NCBI GenBank assembly: GCA_050330975.1
Contig: JBHJHK010000058.1
Location: forward strand, 1 to 10,861
DNA: 10,861 nt
From: JBHJHK01 sp050330975
GTDB lineage: Bacteria > Pseudomonadota > Gammaproteobacteria > Competibacterales > Competibacteraceae
Direction of reading: 5' to 3'
Shown here in pieces: positions 1 to 6,868 of this stretch (positions are counted from its first letter, which is position 1; each line of letters opens with the position of its first letter). The translations under genes and the position numbers were made by a program. Below the pieces are notes generated by a model that was not told where the DNA came from, searched no databases, and saw only the letters and a list, made by a program, of their open reading frames with translations.

Positions 1-335
1 CAGCGCGGGGCGCCCTTGCTCTGCCTGCCCACCACCCACACCGCCAACCGCAGCCCCCCGCCCCCCAGATAGGCCCCCGGCGTGATGCGCTTGAGCCAGG
101 GAATGGGCAGGTGGGCAAAGCCCGCCATCACCCCAAACCCCACCCCCAACCGGACCCCCTGGCGCACCACGGCAGAGGTGGACTGGCCACTGGCGATGTA
201 GAGCACCAACAATCCCAACGCCGGCACGGCCACCAAGCCCAACAACAACACGGTGTCCAACCGCAGGCGCCCCAACCCCCGGGGAGGTGGGACTTCCAAC
301 GCCGGGGGCTTGAGCCAGGGGGGGGAGGCGCTCAC
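1..335 (-). CDS. rodA: RodA, SEDS peptidoglycan glycosyltransferase (N-terminal part, cut by window start)
   Basis: RodA is an inner-membrane SEDS-family glycosyltransferase that polymerises lipid II into glycan strands, working with PBP2 in the elongation complex. About 111 residues are visible, running off the left edge. After a Pro-rich cytoplasmic N-terminus there is a first membrane segment (about residues 27-48) leading into LYIASGQ, then a second (VRLGVGFGVMAGFAHLP) and a third (LRLAVWVVG), followed by KGAPR. The LYxASGQ and KGAxR(W) landmarks are typical of RodA. I chose the GTG at 335-333, which overlaps the PBP2 stop as GTGA and has AGGGG about 8 bases upstream. Being the last visible gene of the mre operon and directly after PBP2 supports RodA over its division paralogue FtsW. 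The catalytic and C-terminal parts lie outside the window. Confidence 0.93.
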   Translation of the reverse strand, partial: MSASPPWLKPPALEVPPPRGLGRLRLDTVLLLGLVAVPALGLLVLYIASGQSTSAVVRQGVRLGVGFGVMAGFAHLPIPWLKRITPGAYLGGGGLRLAVWVVGRQSKGAPR

Positions 336-2308
336 GATTCGGACCCCTGGAAGTAGTGGTCCAGTACCCGGCGGGCGATGGGCGCCGCCGTGCGACTGCC
401 GCCGCCTCCGTGTTCCGCCACCACCGCCACGGCGATCCGCGGCGCCTCGGCCGGGGCGAAGGCGACGAACAGGGCGTGGTCGTGGAGGTGTTTGGCCAAC
501 TCATCGGCGTTGTATTCCTCGTCTTGACCCAAGGAGAATACCTGGGCGGTGCCGGTCTTGCCGGCGATGCGGTAGTCGATCCCGCGGCCGATGCGGGCCG
601 CCGTGCCCCGGGGCCCGTGGACCACTTCCTCCATGGCGGTCTTCACATGGCGCCAGTGGTCGGGATTGCGCTGGGGAATGGGGGGCAGCACCCTTGGAAG
701 CTCGGCCTCTGCCACGGTACTGCCCGGCCGTTGGACCGCCTTGAGGATCCGCGGCACAAAGGGCTGGCCATCGAGGGCCAAGGTGGCGGTGGCGTGGGCC
801 AGCTGTAGGGGAGTCGTCAGCATGTAGCCCTGGCCAATGCCGGCGATCACCGTCTCCCCCGGGTACCAGGGTTTGTCGTGGACCCGCCGCTTCCAGGCCC
901 TGGAGGGCAACAATCCCGCCTTTTCCCCGTAGAGGTCCACCCCCGTGGGTCTCCCCAGGCCAAACTGGGCCAGGTAGTCGTGGAGGCGGTCTATCCCCAA
1001 ATGGAAGGCCAAATCGTAGAAATAGACGTCCACCGAGCGGTAGATGGCCTTGCTGAGGTCGGTCCAGCCATGCCCCCCCCGGCGCCAGTCGCGAAACCGG
1101 TGACTGCTGTTGGGGAGCCGGTAAAAGGGGCCACAGAACATCGCCTCGTGGGGATCGATGATTTGATGTTCGGCCCCGGCGAGCCCCACCAGGGGCTTGA
1201 TGGTGGACCCCGGGGGGTAGACCCCCTTGAGGGCCCGGTTAAACAACGGCCTGGCGCGGCTGGCGTTGAGGGCCCGGTAGGCGCTAAAACTCAGGCCGTT
1301 GACAAAGGGGTTGGGGTCGTAGACCGGGTGGCTCACCAAGGCCAAGATCTCCCCGTTGCGGGGGTCGATGGCCACCACGGCGCCGTTGTGCTCCCCCAAA
1401 GCGGCGCTGGCCGCCGCTTGGAGGTCCACGTCGAGGGTCAAATAGAGGTTGGCCCCGGGGATTGGTGGCGTGCGCTCCAACACCCGGAGGATGCGCCCCT
1501 GGGCGTTGGTCTCCACCCGCTGGACCCCCACCCGGCCGTGGAGCAGGGCCTCGTAGGCCCGCTCGACGCCGTTTTTGCCGATGTGGGTGCTGCCCTGGTA
1601 CTGGGCGGTGTCGATGGTCTTGAGTTCGTCTTCGTCGATGCGCCCCACATAGCCCACCACGTGGGCCGCCAGGGGGCCATGGGGGTAGTGGCGGTCGAGG
1701 CCAGCTTTGATGGCGACGCCGGGGAAGCGGTGGAGATCCACCGCCAACCGGGCCACCTCGTCCTCCTCCAGGCGCACCAAGGTCACCGGTTGGTGGCGGG
1801 GGGTGCGGGATGCGATGCGCTCAAAGCGCTCCAGTGCCTCGGGGGCCAAGGGGATGCGCTCGCCGAGGGTGGCCAACAGCGCCGCCAGGTCGTCCACCTG
1901 CTCGGCGGTGATCTCCAGGCGGTAGGCGGGGAGATTGTCGGCCAACAACACCCCGCGGCGGTCGAAGATCAGCCCCCGGGTGGGGGGCAGGGCCTGGAGG
2001 CGCATGCGGTTGTCGTCGGCGGCGGTGGTGTAGTGTTGGTGCTCCACCACCTGGAGCTGGTAGAGGCGGACGGCGAGGGCCAGAAAAGCCACCGCCACCA
2101 CGGCAAAGGCCACGGCGGCGCGCCGAGCCACCAGTTGGGCCTCGGCAGCGGGGTCGCGAGTGCGTCCCAAATTTGCCCCCCTCCGCCGGGTGGGCGGGGA
2201 AGGACGCTTGGCGAACAGGGCTTTGTCGATGCGAGGGGAAACGGCAGCCACGAGTTCTCCCAAGGAGGCCCCACCACGGGGGGGGCAACGGCGCGGGTCG
2301 GCCCCCAT
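332..2308 (-). CDS. mrdA: Penicillin-binding protein 2 (elongation-specific D,D-transpeptidase)
   Basis: PBP2 cross-links new peptidoglycan during lateral-wall growth and partners with RodA; it is anchored in the inner membrane with its bulk in the periplasm. The 658 residues show a cytoplasmic N-terminus, one membrane anchor (about 63-80), the dimerisation/pedestal region starting at TRGLIFDRRGVLLADN (110-125), and a transpeptidase domain with all three active-site motifs: S368-T-I-K371 (in GVYPPGSTIK), S425-V-D427 and K584-T-G586 (in AGKTGTAQV). The length is close to that of E. coli PBP2 (633). It starts 13 bases after mreD ends and overlaps rodA by four bases. The start is uncertain: the ATG at 2308 has CGAGG immediately against it, too close for a good ribosome site, and the first ~20 residues (Arg/Pro/Gly-rich) do not look conserved. 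A GTG at 2251 (residue 20), preceded by GGAGAA, is an alternative that would keep every domain. Confidence 0.96.
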   Translation of the reverse strand: MGADPRRCPPRGGASLGELVAAVSPRIDKALFAKRPSPPTRRRGANLGRTRDPAAEAQLVARRAAVAFAVVAVAFLALAVRLYQLQVVEHQHYTTAADDNRMRLQALPPTRGLIFDRRGVLLADNLPAYRLEITAEQVDDLAALLATLGERIPLAPEALERFERIASRTPRHQPVTLVRLEEDEVARLAVDLHRFPGVAIKAGLDRHYPHGPLAAHVVGYVGRIDEDELKTIDTAQYQGSTHIGKNGVERAYEALLHGRVGVQRVETNAQGRILRVLERTPPIPGANLYLTLDVDLQAAASAALGEHNGAVVAIDPRNGEILALVSHPVYDPNPFVNGLSFSAYRALNASRARPLFNRALKGVYPPGSTIKPLVGLAGAEHQIIDPHEAMFCGPFYRLPNSSHRFRDWRRGGHGWTDLSKAIYRSVDVYFYDLAFHLGIDRLHDYLAQFGLGRPTGVDLYGEKAGLLPSRAWKRRVHDKPWYPGETVIAGIGQGYMLTTPLQLAHATATLALDGQPFVPRILKAVQRPGSTVAEAELPRVLPPIPQRNPDHWRHVKTAMEEVVHGPRGTAARIGRGIDYRIAGKTGTAQVFSLGQDEEYNADELAKHLHDHALFVAFAPAEAPRIAVAVVAEHGGGGSRTAAPIARRVLDHYFQGSES

Positions 2309-2321
2309 CCTCGGGGCGACT

Positions 2322-2804
2322 TTACGCCAGGGGCGGGCGCGAGTCTGTCCCCTTGAGCGCCATACTCAGCCACGGCCACACCAGTGCCCCCACGGCGGCG
2401 GGCATCAGGTACCAGGCATCCCAGGGGGGATGACCGGTGAGGCCGTCGAGCCAAAATACCAACAGTTGGTGGCCGGCGAGAAGCCCCAAGACCGCCGGTA
2501 TCTGTTGCCACCAAGGGGAAAATCGCAACAGTTGACGGGCCTTGAGGACAAAATAGACCACCACCGTGGCGGCCAAGGCGTGTTGTCCCAACAAGGTGCC
2601 CTGGGCGGCGTCTTGCAACAACCCCAGGGCGAAGGCCGTGGCCACCCCCACCCGCTCGGGGGCCACGAGGGCAAAGTGGATCAGCACCATCAACGACCAC
2701 GGTGGATTGCCGAGGGCGAGCCACGGGGGCAGGGGCATCAAATCCAACGCCAACGCCACCCCCAAACTTCCCCCGATCCAAAGCCACGAAGGCCCCCCAT
2801 TCAC
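2322..2804 (-). CDS. mreD: MreD, rod-shape-determining membrane protein
   Basis: MreD is a small polytopic inner-membrane protein that binds MreC and helps couple cytoplasmic MreB to wall synthesis. The 160 residues match the usual size (162 in E. coli) and are almost wholly hydrophobic, with about five membrane segments. Family landmarks are visible: PPWSLMVLIHFALVAPERVGVATAFALGLLQD (residues 34-65, with the PxRVgvgxaFxxGLxxD pattern), the turn GTLLGQHALA, FSPWWQQ, and VWPWL near the end. I start it at the GTG at 2804, which overlaps the mreC stop as GTGA; this gives a normal-length protein. There is no obvious ribosome site in front, so translation is probably coupled to mreC. The frame stays open far upstream, through mreC and mreB, but that extension is Arg/Pro/Gly-rich with no family match and is not part of the gene. 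Confidence 0.93.
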   Translation of the reverse strand: MNGGPSWLWIGGSLGVALALDLMPLPPWLALGNPPWSLMVLIHFALVAPERVGVATAFALGLLQDAAQGTLLGQHALAATVVVYFVLKARQLLRFSPWWQQIPAVLGLLAGHQLLVFWLDGLTGHPPWDAWYLMPAAVGALVWPWLSMALKGTDSRPPLA

Positions 2805-3751
2805 ACCAATGGCCCGAGGTGGTGGCCCTTGGCAAGGGGGCGCCCATCGGCGGCGGCGGGTGCCGAGGTGGGCAGGGGCGGGGGAACGGGCAGGGCGTCG
2901 GTCTCGTCTCGAAAGATCAACAGCACTTCCCGCAGGCGGTCGAGGTCGCTGATGGGCGTCGCCCGCACCTTGGCAAAGGGGCGACCGGCGTCGTAGGCCA
3001 CCTGGCTGATCCGCGCCACGGGGTAGCCCCGGGGAAAGCGCCCCCCCAATCCCGAAGTGACCAACAGATCCCCCACCTGTACCTCTGCCAGATCGCCATT
3101 GGGGATGTGGGGCAGCGCCAGCTCGCCAAATTGGCCGGTGCCCACGGCCAAGGTCCTCAGGCCATTGCGGTTGACTTGGACCGGCAGGGCATGGCTGGGA
3201 TCGGTGATCAAAATCGCCCGGGCGGTAAAGGGGGCCACGTGGACGACTTGCCCCACCACCCCCTGGGGGGCCACCAGGGGTTGGCCGACGTAGACCCCCT
3301 GACGAAATCCCTTGTCCACCAAGATCTGATGGCGGTAGGGGTCGAAGTCCATGGCCACCAACTCGCCGATGAGGGCCCGCTCGCGAAACGGCACCGCCGA
3401 TTTGAGCAACAGCCGCAGGCGGCGGTTCTCCGCCTCCAGGGCGGCGAGGCGTTGGAGCTGGGCATCCACCAGCAGCTGCTTTTGCCGCAGGCGGCGGTTT
3501 TCCGCCACCAACGCCTGGCGACTGGCCCAAACCTCGCCCCAGTGGGCCGCCGTGGCAAAGGGCAGCTGGATGGCGTACTGCAGGGGATACAACGCGGTGT
3601 CCAGGGCGCTGCGCAGGGCGTCGAGGCGCTGGAAGCGGTACTCGCACACCATGAGCCCCAGGGCGAGGAGGGCAATGACGGCGAACTTGGTGTCCAAAGT
3701 GCCATCGCTGCCAAACAGTGGGCGTTGTTCGGGCAATTTCAGGGAAGACAA
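2801..3751 (-). CDS. mreC: MreC, rod-shape-determining periplasmic scaffold protein
   Basis: MreC is a bitopic inner-membrane protein whose periplasmic part binds and activates PBP2. The 316 residues show a short cytoplasmic tail, one membrane segment (about 22-37), a coiled coil with heptad-like spacing (about 76-118, including AENRRLR twice), and the paired beta-barrel domain. Conserved stretches of the latter include DPYRHQILVDKG, GVVGQVV, ITDPSHALPVQVNRNGLRTLAVG and VGDLLVTSGLGGRFPRGYPVA. A Pro/Ala-rich C-terminal tail follows, shorter than in E. coli. The start is a TTG at 3751 with AGGGG about 9 bases upstream. No ATG or GTG suits the start: the first Met lies inside the membrane segment. 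The gene begins 78 bases after mreB, the largest gap in the operon, and overlaps mreD by four bases. Confidence 0.95.
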   Translation of the reverse strand: MSSLKLPEQRPLFGSDGTLDTKFAVIALLALGLMVCEYRFQRLDALRSALDTALYPLQYAIQLPFATAAHWGEVWASRQALVAENRRLRQKQLLVDAQLQRLAALEAENRRLRLLLKSAVPFRERALIGELVAMDFDPYRHQILVDKGFRQGVYVGQPLVAPQGVVGQVVHVAPFTARAILITDPSHALPVQVNRNGLRTLAVGTGQFGELALPHIPNGDLAEVQVGDLLVTSGLGGRFPRGYPVARISQVAYDAGRPFAKVRATPISDLDRLREVLLIFRDETDALPVPPPLPTSAPAAADGRPLAKGHHLGPLV

Positions 3752-3829
3752 GGCCTTTAACCCCTGGACTGACGGCGCCTTGGCCTGGGAGGATGGTTCT
3801 GCGGCGCCCCGTGGGGGACCCCAGAGCCA

Positions 3830-4876
3830 TCACTCGATGGCAAAGGCCTCGGTGCCGTGTTCGTCGATGAGCTCCAGCACCCGCCCTCCACCCCGGGCGA
3901 CGCAGGTGAGGGGTTCGTCGGCGACGAACACGTTGAGGCTGGTCTCCTCCATGAGGAGTCGGTCGATATCCCGCAGCAAGGCCCCGCCGCCGGTGAGGAC
4001 GATGCCCCGCTCCGCCACGTCGCCGGCCAACTCCGGGGGAGTGGCCTCCAGGGCGGTTTTCACCGCCTCGACGATGCCCAACAGGGGCTCTTGGAGGGCC
4101 TCTAGGACTTCGTTGCTGTTGAGGACAAAGCTGCGAGGTACCCCCTCGGCCAGGTTGCGGCCGCGGATTTCGATCTCCCGCACCTCCGAGGAGGGGTAGG
4201 CACTGCCGATCTCCTGTTTGATGCGTTCGGCGGTGGGGTCGCCGATGAGGACCCCGAAGTTGCGCCGCACATAGGAGATGATGGCTTCGTCGAAGCGGTC
4301 GCCGCCGATGCGCACCGAATTGGAATAGACGATGCCGTTCAACGAGATCACCGCCACCTCCGAGGTGCCGCCGCCGATGTCGCACACCATAGCCCCCTGG
4401 GCCTCCCCCACGGGCAAGCCGGCGCCGATGGCCGCCGCCATGGGCTCGGGGATCAAATAGGTCTCCCGGGCACCGGCGCCCAAGGCGGACTCGCGGATGG
4501 CCCGACGCTCCACCTGGGTGGAACCGTAGGGCACGCAGATCAACACCCGCGGGCTCGGGCTGAGGAGCCGGCGGGCGTGGACCTTTTTGATGAAGTACTG
4601 GAGCATCTTCTCCGTCACCACAAAGTCGGCGATCACCCCGTCTTTGAGGGGCCGCACCGTGGTGAGATTGCCGGGTGTGCGCCCGAGCATGCGCTTGGCC
4701 TCCGAGCCCACGGCGGCGATGGTGCGTGGCCCACCGCGGCTGGTGTCGTGGTGGATGGCCCCCACCGAGGGTTCGTCGCGGACGATGCCAGCGCCGCGCA
4801 CGTAGATCAACGTATTGGCGGTGCCGAGGTCGATGGAGAGGTCGTTGGAGAACAGGCCCCGCAACCGTTTGAACAT
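3830..4876 (-). CDS. mreB: MreB, actin-like cell-shape protein
   Basis: MreB is a bacterial actin that forms membrane-bound filaments and steers the elongation complex around the rod. The 348 residues match the family (347 in E. coli) and are very well conserved. An amphipathic N-terminus (MFKRLRGLFSNDL) that binds membrane is followed by phosphate-1 motif DLGTANT (16-22), the MLGRTPGN and RPLKDGVIADF stretches (63-85), CVPYGSTQVERRAIRES (114-130), phosphate-2 motif DIGGGTSEV (166-174), RIGGDRFDEAI (189-199) and adenosine motif GIVLTGGGALL (291-301). It is the first gene of the leftward mre operon. The ATG at 4876 has a purine-rich AAAGGGG 12 bases upstream, rather far for a ribosome site. 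A likely promoter lies directly in front. Confidence 0.98.
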   Translation of the reverse strand: MFKRLRGLFSNDLSIDLGTANTLIYVRGAGIVRDEPSVGAIHHDTSRGGPRTIAAVGSEAKRMLGRTPGNLTTVRPLKDGVIADFVVTEKMLQYFIKKVHARRLLSPSPRVLICVPYGSTQVERRAIRESALGAGARETYLIPEPMAAAIGAGLPVGEAQGAMVCDIGGGTSEVAVISLNGIVYSNSVRIGGDRFDEAIISYVRRNFGVLIGDPTAERIKQEIGSAYPSSEVREIEIRGRNLAEGVPRSFVLNSNEVLEALQEPLLGIVEAVKTALEATPPELAGDVAERGIVLTGGGALLRDIDRLLMEETSLNVFVADEPLTCVARGGGRVLELIDEHGTEAFAIE

Positions 4877-4909
4877 AAACTGAGCGCGCCCCTTTACAAA
4901 AGACTGGCC

Positions 4910-4939
4910 ATGCTAGCAAGGCCCACGGATGGCTGTCCA
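4910..4939 (-). promoter_or_regulatory. Predicted sigma-70-type promoter for mreB operon
   Basis: Read leftwards, TGGACA (4939-4934, five of six matches to the -35 consensus) is followed after 18 bases by TAGCAT (4915-4910, four of six matches to the -10 consensus). A TG dinucleotide one base in front of the -10 gives an extended -10 element. Transcription would start near 4903, about 26 bases before the mreB ATG. This is inferred from motif matching only. Confidence 0.45.
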
Positions 4940-4975
4940 CGGTCAAAGCGCCCATGGCATCGATCCAAGGGGATT

Positions 4976-5005
4976 TTTACCCCCCCCGGTCCGGGCCTAT
5001 ATAAT
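4976..5005 (+). promoter_or_regulatory. Predicted sigma-70-type promoter for gatCAB, with a palindrome in the spacer
   Basis: A perfect TATAAT -10 hexamer (5000-5005) sits 18 bases after TTTACC (4976-4981, four of six matches to -35). It stands out in GC-rich surroundings. Transcription would begin near 5012, giving a leader of about 90 bases before gatC. The spacer contains a perfect 5+1+5 palindrome, CCCGGTCCGGG (4985-4995), placed where a repressor or an activator distorting the spacer could bind. The promoter call is fairly strong; a regulator is speculation. Confidence 0.5.
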
Positions 5006-5017
5006 AGCCTTTTTGAC

Positions 5018-5040
5018 GCGGGCCAAGGCCCGTGGCCCGC
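5018..5040 (+). promoter_or_regulatory. GC-rich hairpin in the gatC leader with two possible pairings
   Basis: GCGGGCC (5018-5024) pairs perfectly with GGCCCGC (5034-5040) across a 9-base loop. The loop itself contains GGCCCG (5027-5032), which could pair with the same left arm across a tight loop, so the two stems exclude each other. The hairpin would lie near the 5' end of the gat transcript if the predicted promoter is right. It is followed by no T-run, so it is not a standard intrinsic terminator. In this GC-rich DNA it may be chance, or a simple mRNA-stabilising 5' stem. Confidence 0.3.
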
Positions 5041-5103
5041 TCCAGCACCATTTTCCATCCCTTGGCCCCAGCCGGGGTCTCCCTTTGAGCGTAAGGTATT
5101 GCC

Positions 5104-5403
5104 ATGTCTTTGAGCCCCGCCGAGGTCCAAAAGCTGATCCCGGAAATCGCCGCCCTGGCCCGCCTCGCCCCCTCTGAGGCCCAGCTAGAACCCCTCGCCC
5201 GGGATCTGGCGGCCATTTTGACCTTGGTGGACCAGTTGGAGGCCGTCGACACCCGCGGTATCGAGCCCATGGCCCACCCGTTGGGGATGACCCAGCGCCT
5301 GCGCCCCGACGTCGTCACCGAGGCCGTGGACCGAGACGCCCTGATGGCCAGCGCCCCCGCCGCCCGCGACGGCCTGTTCTTGGTCCCCAAGGTGGTGGAA
5401 TGA
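5104..5403 (+). CDS. gatC: GatC, Asp/Glu-tRNA amidotransferase subunit C
   Basis: GatC is the small belt-like subunit that wraps GatA and GatB and stabilises the amidotransferase. At 99 residues it matches the family (about 95). Conserved features are the N-terminal helix with IAALARL (residues 15-21), the second helix ending LVDQLEAVDTRGIEPMAHP (41-59, the VDTxgxeP hallmark), the LRPDVV segment, and the C-terminal GLFLVPKVVE. TAAGGT lies 6 bases before the ATG and serves as the ribosome site. It is the first gene of gatCAB and its stop overlaps the gatA start as ATGA, so expression of the two is likely coupled. Confidence 0.96.
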   Translation: MSLSPAEVQKLIPEIAALARLAPSEAQLEPLARDLAAILTLVDQLEAVDTRGIEPMAHPLGMTQRLRPDVVTEAVDRDALMASAPAARDGLFLVPKVVE

Positions 5404-6857
5404 GTCCCTTTTCACTGACTCACTGGGGTCGGCAGTTGGCCGCTGGCGAGGTTTCCAGCGTCGAGTTGACCCAAATGTGTCTGGCGCGCATCGCCGCCCA
5501 CAACCCGGTCCTCAACGCCTTTATCACGGTCACAGCAAGCCAGGCCCTGGCCGAGGCGGCGGCGGCCGATGGGGCCAGGGCCAAAGGCCAGGCCGGCCCC
5601 CTCACCGGCCTGCCCATGGCCCACAAGGATTTGTTCTGCACCCAAAACACCCTGACCAGCTGCGGCTCGCGGATGTTGGCAGAGTTCATCGCCCCCTACG
5701 ACGCCACGGTGGTGGCCCGCTGCCGGGAGGCGGGGCTGGTGACGGTGGGCAAGCTCAACATGGACGAATTCGCCATGGGCTCGTCCAACGAAAACAGCTA
5801 CTTTGGGCCGGTGAAAAACCCCTGGGACATCCGCGCCGTGGCCGGGGGCTCGTCGGGGGGCTCGGCGGCGGCGGTGGCGGCGCGGCTCGTACCCGCTGCC
5901 ACCGGCACCGACACCGGGGGCTCCATCCGCCTGCCGGCGGCGCTGTGTGGCATCACCGGCCTCAAACCCACCTATGGTCGGGTGTCCCGCTATGGCATGG
6001 TGGCCTTTGCCTCCAGCCTCGACCAGGGGGGGGTGCTGGCGGTCTCCGCCGAGGACGCGGCGCTGTTGTTGCAGGCCATGGCGGGCTTCGACCCCAAAGA
6101 CTCCACCTCCGCCGACGAGCCCGTCCCCGACTACCGCGCCACCTTGGACGACGACCTCCAGCGCATCAGGGTGGGTTTGCCGGTGGAGTACTTCGGCGAG
6201 GGCCTCGACTCGCAGGTCCAGGGCCTCGTGGACCGGGCCTTGGACCAGTATCGGGCCTTGGGGGTGACTTTCAAAGAGATCAGCCTACCCCACACCAGGC
6301 TGGCCATCCCCGCCTACTACGTCATCGCCCCGGCGGAGGCCTCCTCCAATTTGGCCCGCTACGACGGGGTCCGCTACGGCTACCGCTGCCAAGACCCCGT
6401 CGATCTGTTGGATCTCTATACCCGCTCCCGCAGCGAGGCCCTGGGGCCCGAGGTCCAGCGCCGGATCATGGTGGGGACCTTTGTCCTGTCCAGGGGCTAC
6501 TACGACGCCTACTACCTCAAGGCCCAGCAGGTGCGGCGCCTGGTGAGCGAGGACTTTCGCTCCGCCTTTGACGAGGTGGATGTGATCATGGGTCCCACCT
6601 CCCCCACCCCGGCCTTCGACTTGGGAGCCCGACAAGACGACCCGGTGGCCATGTACCTCACCGACGTCTACACCGTGGCCGCCAACCTAGCCGGGTTGCC
6701 GGGGTTGTCACTGCCCGTGGGCTTTGGGGGGCAACGGCCCGTGGGGCTGCAGCTCATCGGTCCGGCCTTTGCCGAAGGGCGGCTTCTCAACGTCGCCCAC
6801 CGCTACCAACAAATCACCGACTGGCACACCCAGGTGCCGGCGGCCTTTGCCCTGTAA
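5400..6857 (+). CDS. gatA: GatA, Asp/Glu-tRNA amidotransferase subunit A (glutaminase)
   Basis: GatA is an amidase-signature enzyme that releases ammonia from glutamine (or asparagine) and passes it to GatB. The 485 residues are full length. The Ser-cisSer-Lys triad can be placed: K76 in AHKDLF, S151 in the glycine/serine loop GGSSGGSAAAVAARLVP (149-165), and S175 in DTGGSIRLPA (171-180). The spacings (75 and 24) are those expected for the family. Other landmarks are TSCGSRML, APYDATVV, GKLNMDEFAMGSSNENS (117-133) and GLKPTYGRVSRYGM (187-200). The ending LAGLPGLSLPVGF...GLQLIGPAF is typical. It overlaps gatC by four bases and lies 11 bases before gatB. Confidence 0.98.
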   Translation: MSPFSLTHWGRQLAAGEVSSVELTQMCLARIAAHNPVLNAFITVTASQALAEAAAADGARAKGQAGPLTGLPMAHKDLFCTQNTLTSCGSRMLAEFIAPYDATVVARCREAGLVTVGKLNMDEFAMGSSNENSYFGPVKNPWDIRAVAGGSSGGSAAAVAARLVPAATGTDTGGSIRLPAALCGITGLKPTYGRVSRYGMVAFASSLDQGGVLAVSAEDAALLLQAMAGFDPKDSTSADEPVPDYRATLDDDLQRIRVGLPVEYFGEGLDSQVQGLVDRALDQYRALGVTFKEISLPHTRLAIPAYYVIAPAEASSNLARYDGVRYGYRCQDPVDLLDLYTRSRSEALGPEVQRRIMVGTFVLSRGYYDAYYLKAQQVRRLVSEDFRSAFDEVDVIMGPTSPTPAFDLGARQDDPVAMYLTDVYTVAANLAGLPGLSLPVGFGGQRPVGLQLIGPAFAEGRLLNVAHRYQQITDWHTQVPAAFAL

Positions 6858-6868
6858 CGGAGGCACCC

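Noticed and set aside
878..2356. A 492-codon plus-strand frame opposite mrdA, a possible overprinted gene
   Set aside because: It is antisense to a strongly conserved PBP2 gene, rich in Gly, Val, His and Gln, with no recognisable domain. Third-position GC bias explains it.
2322..4955. An 877-codon open frame on the minus strand running through mreB and mreC
   Set aside because: Only its last 160 codons are real (mreD). The rest is Arg/Pro/Gly/His-rich out-of-frame reading of mreB and mreC, as expected where GC-rich codons rarely make stops.
5477..6571. A 364-codon frame inside gatA
   Set aside because: Low-complexity Gly/Arg/Pro-rich shift of the gatA frame; gatA itself is fully conserved.
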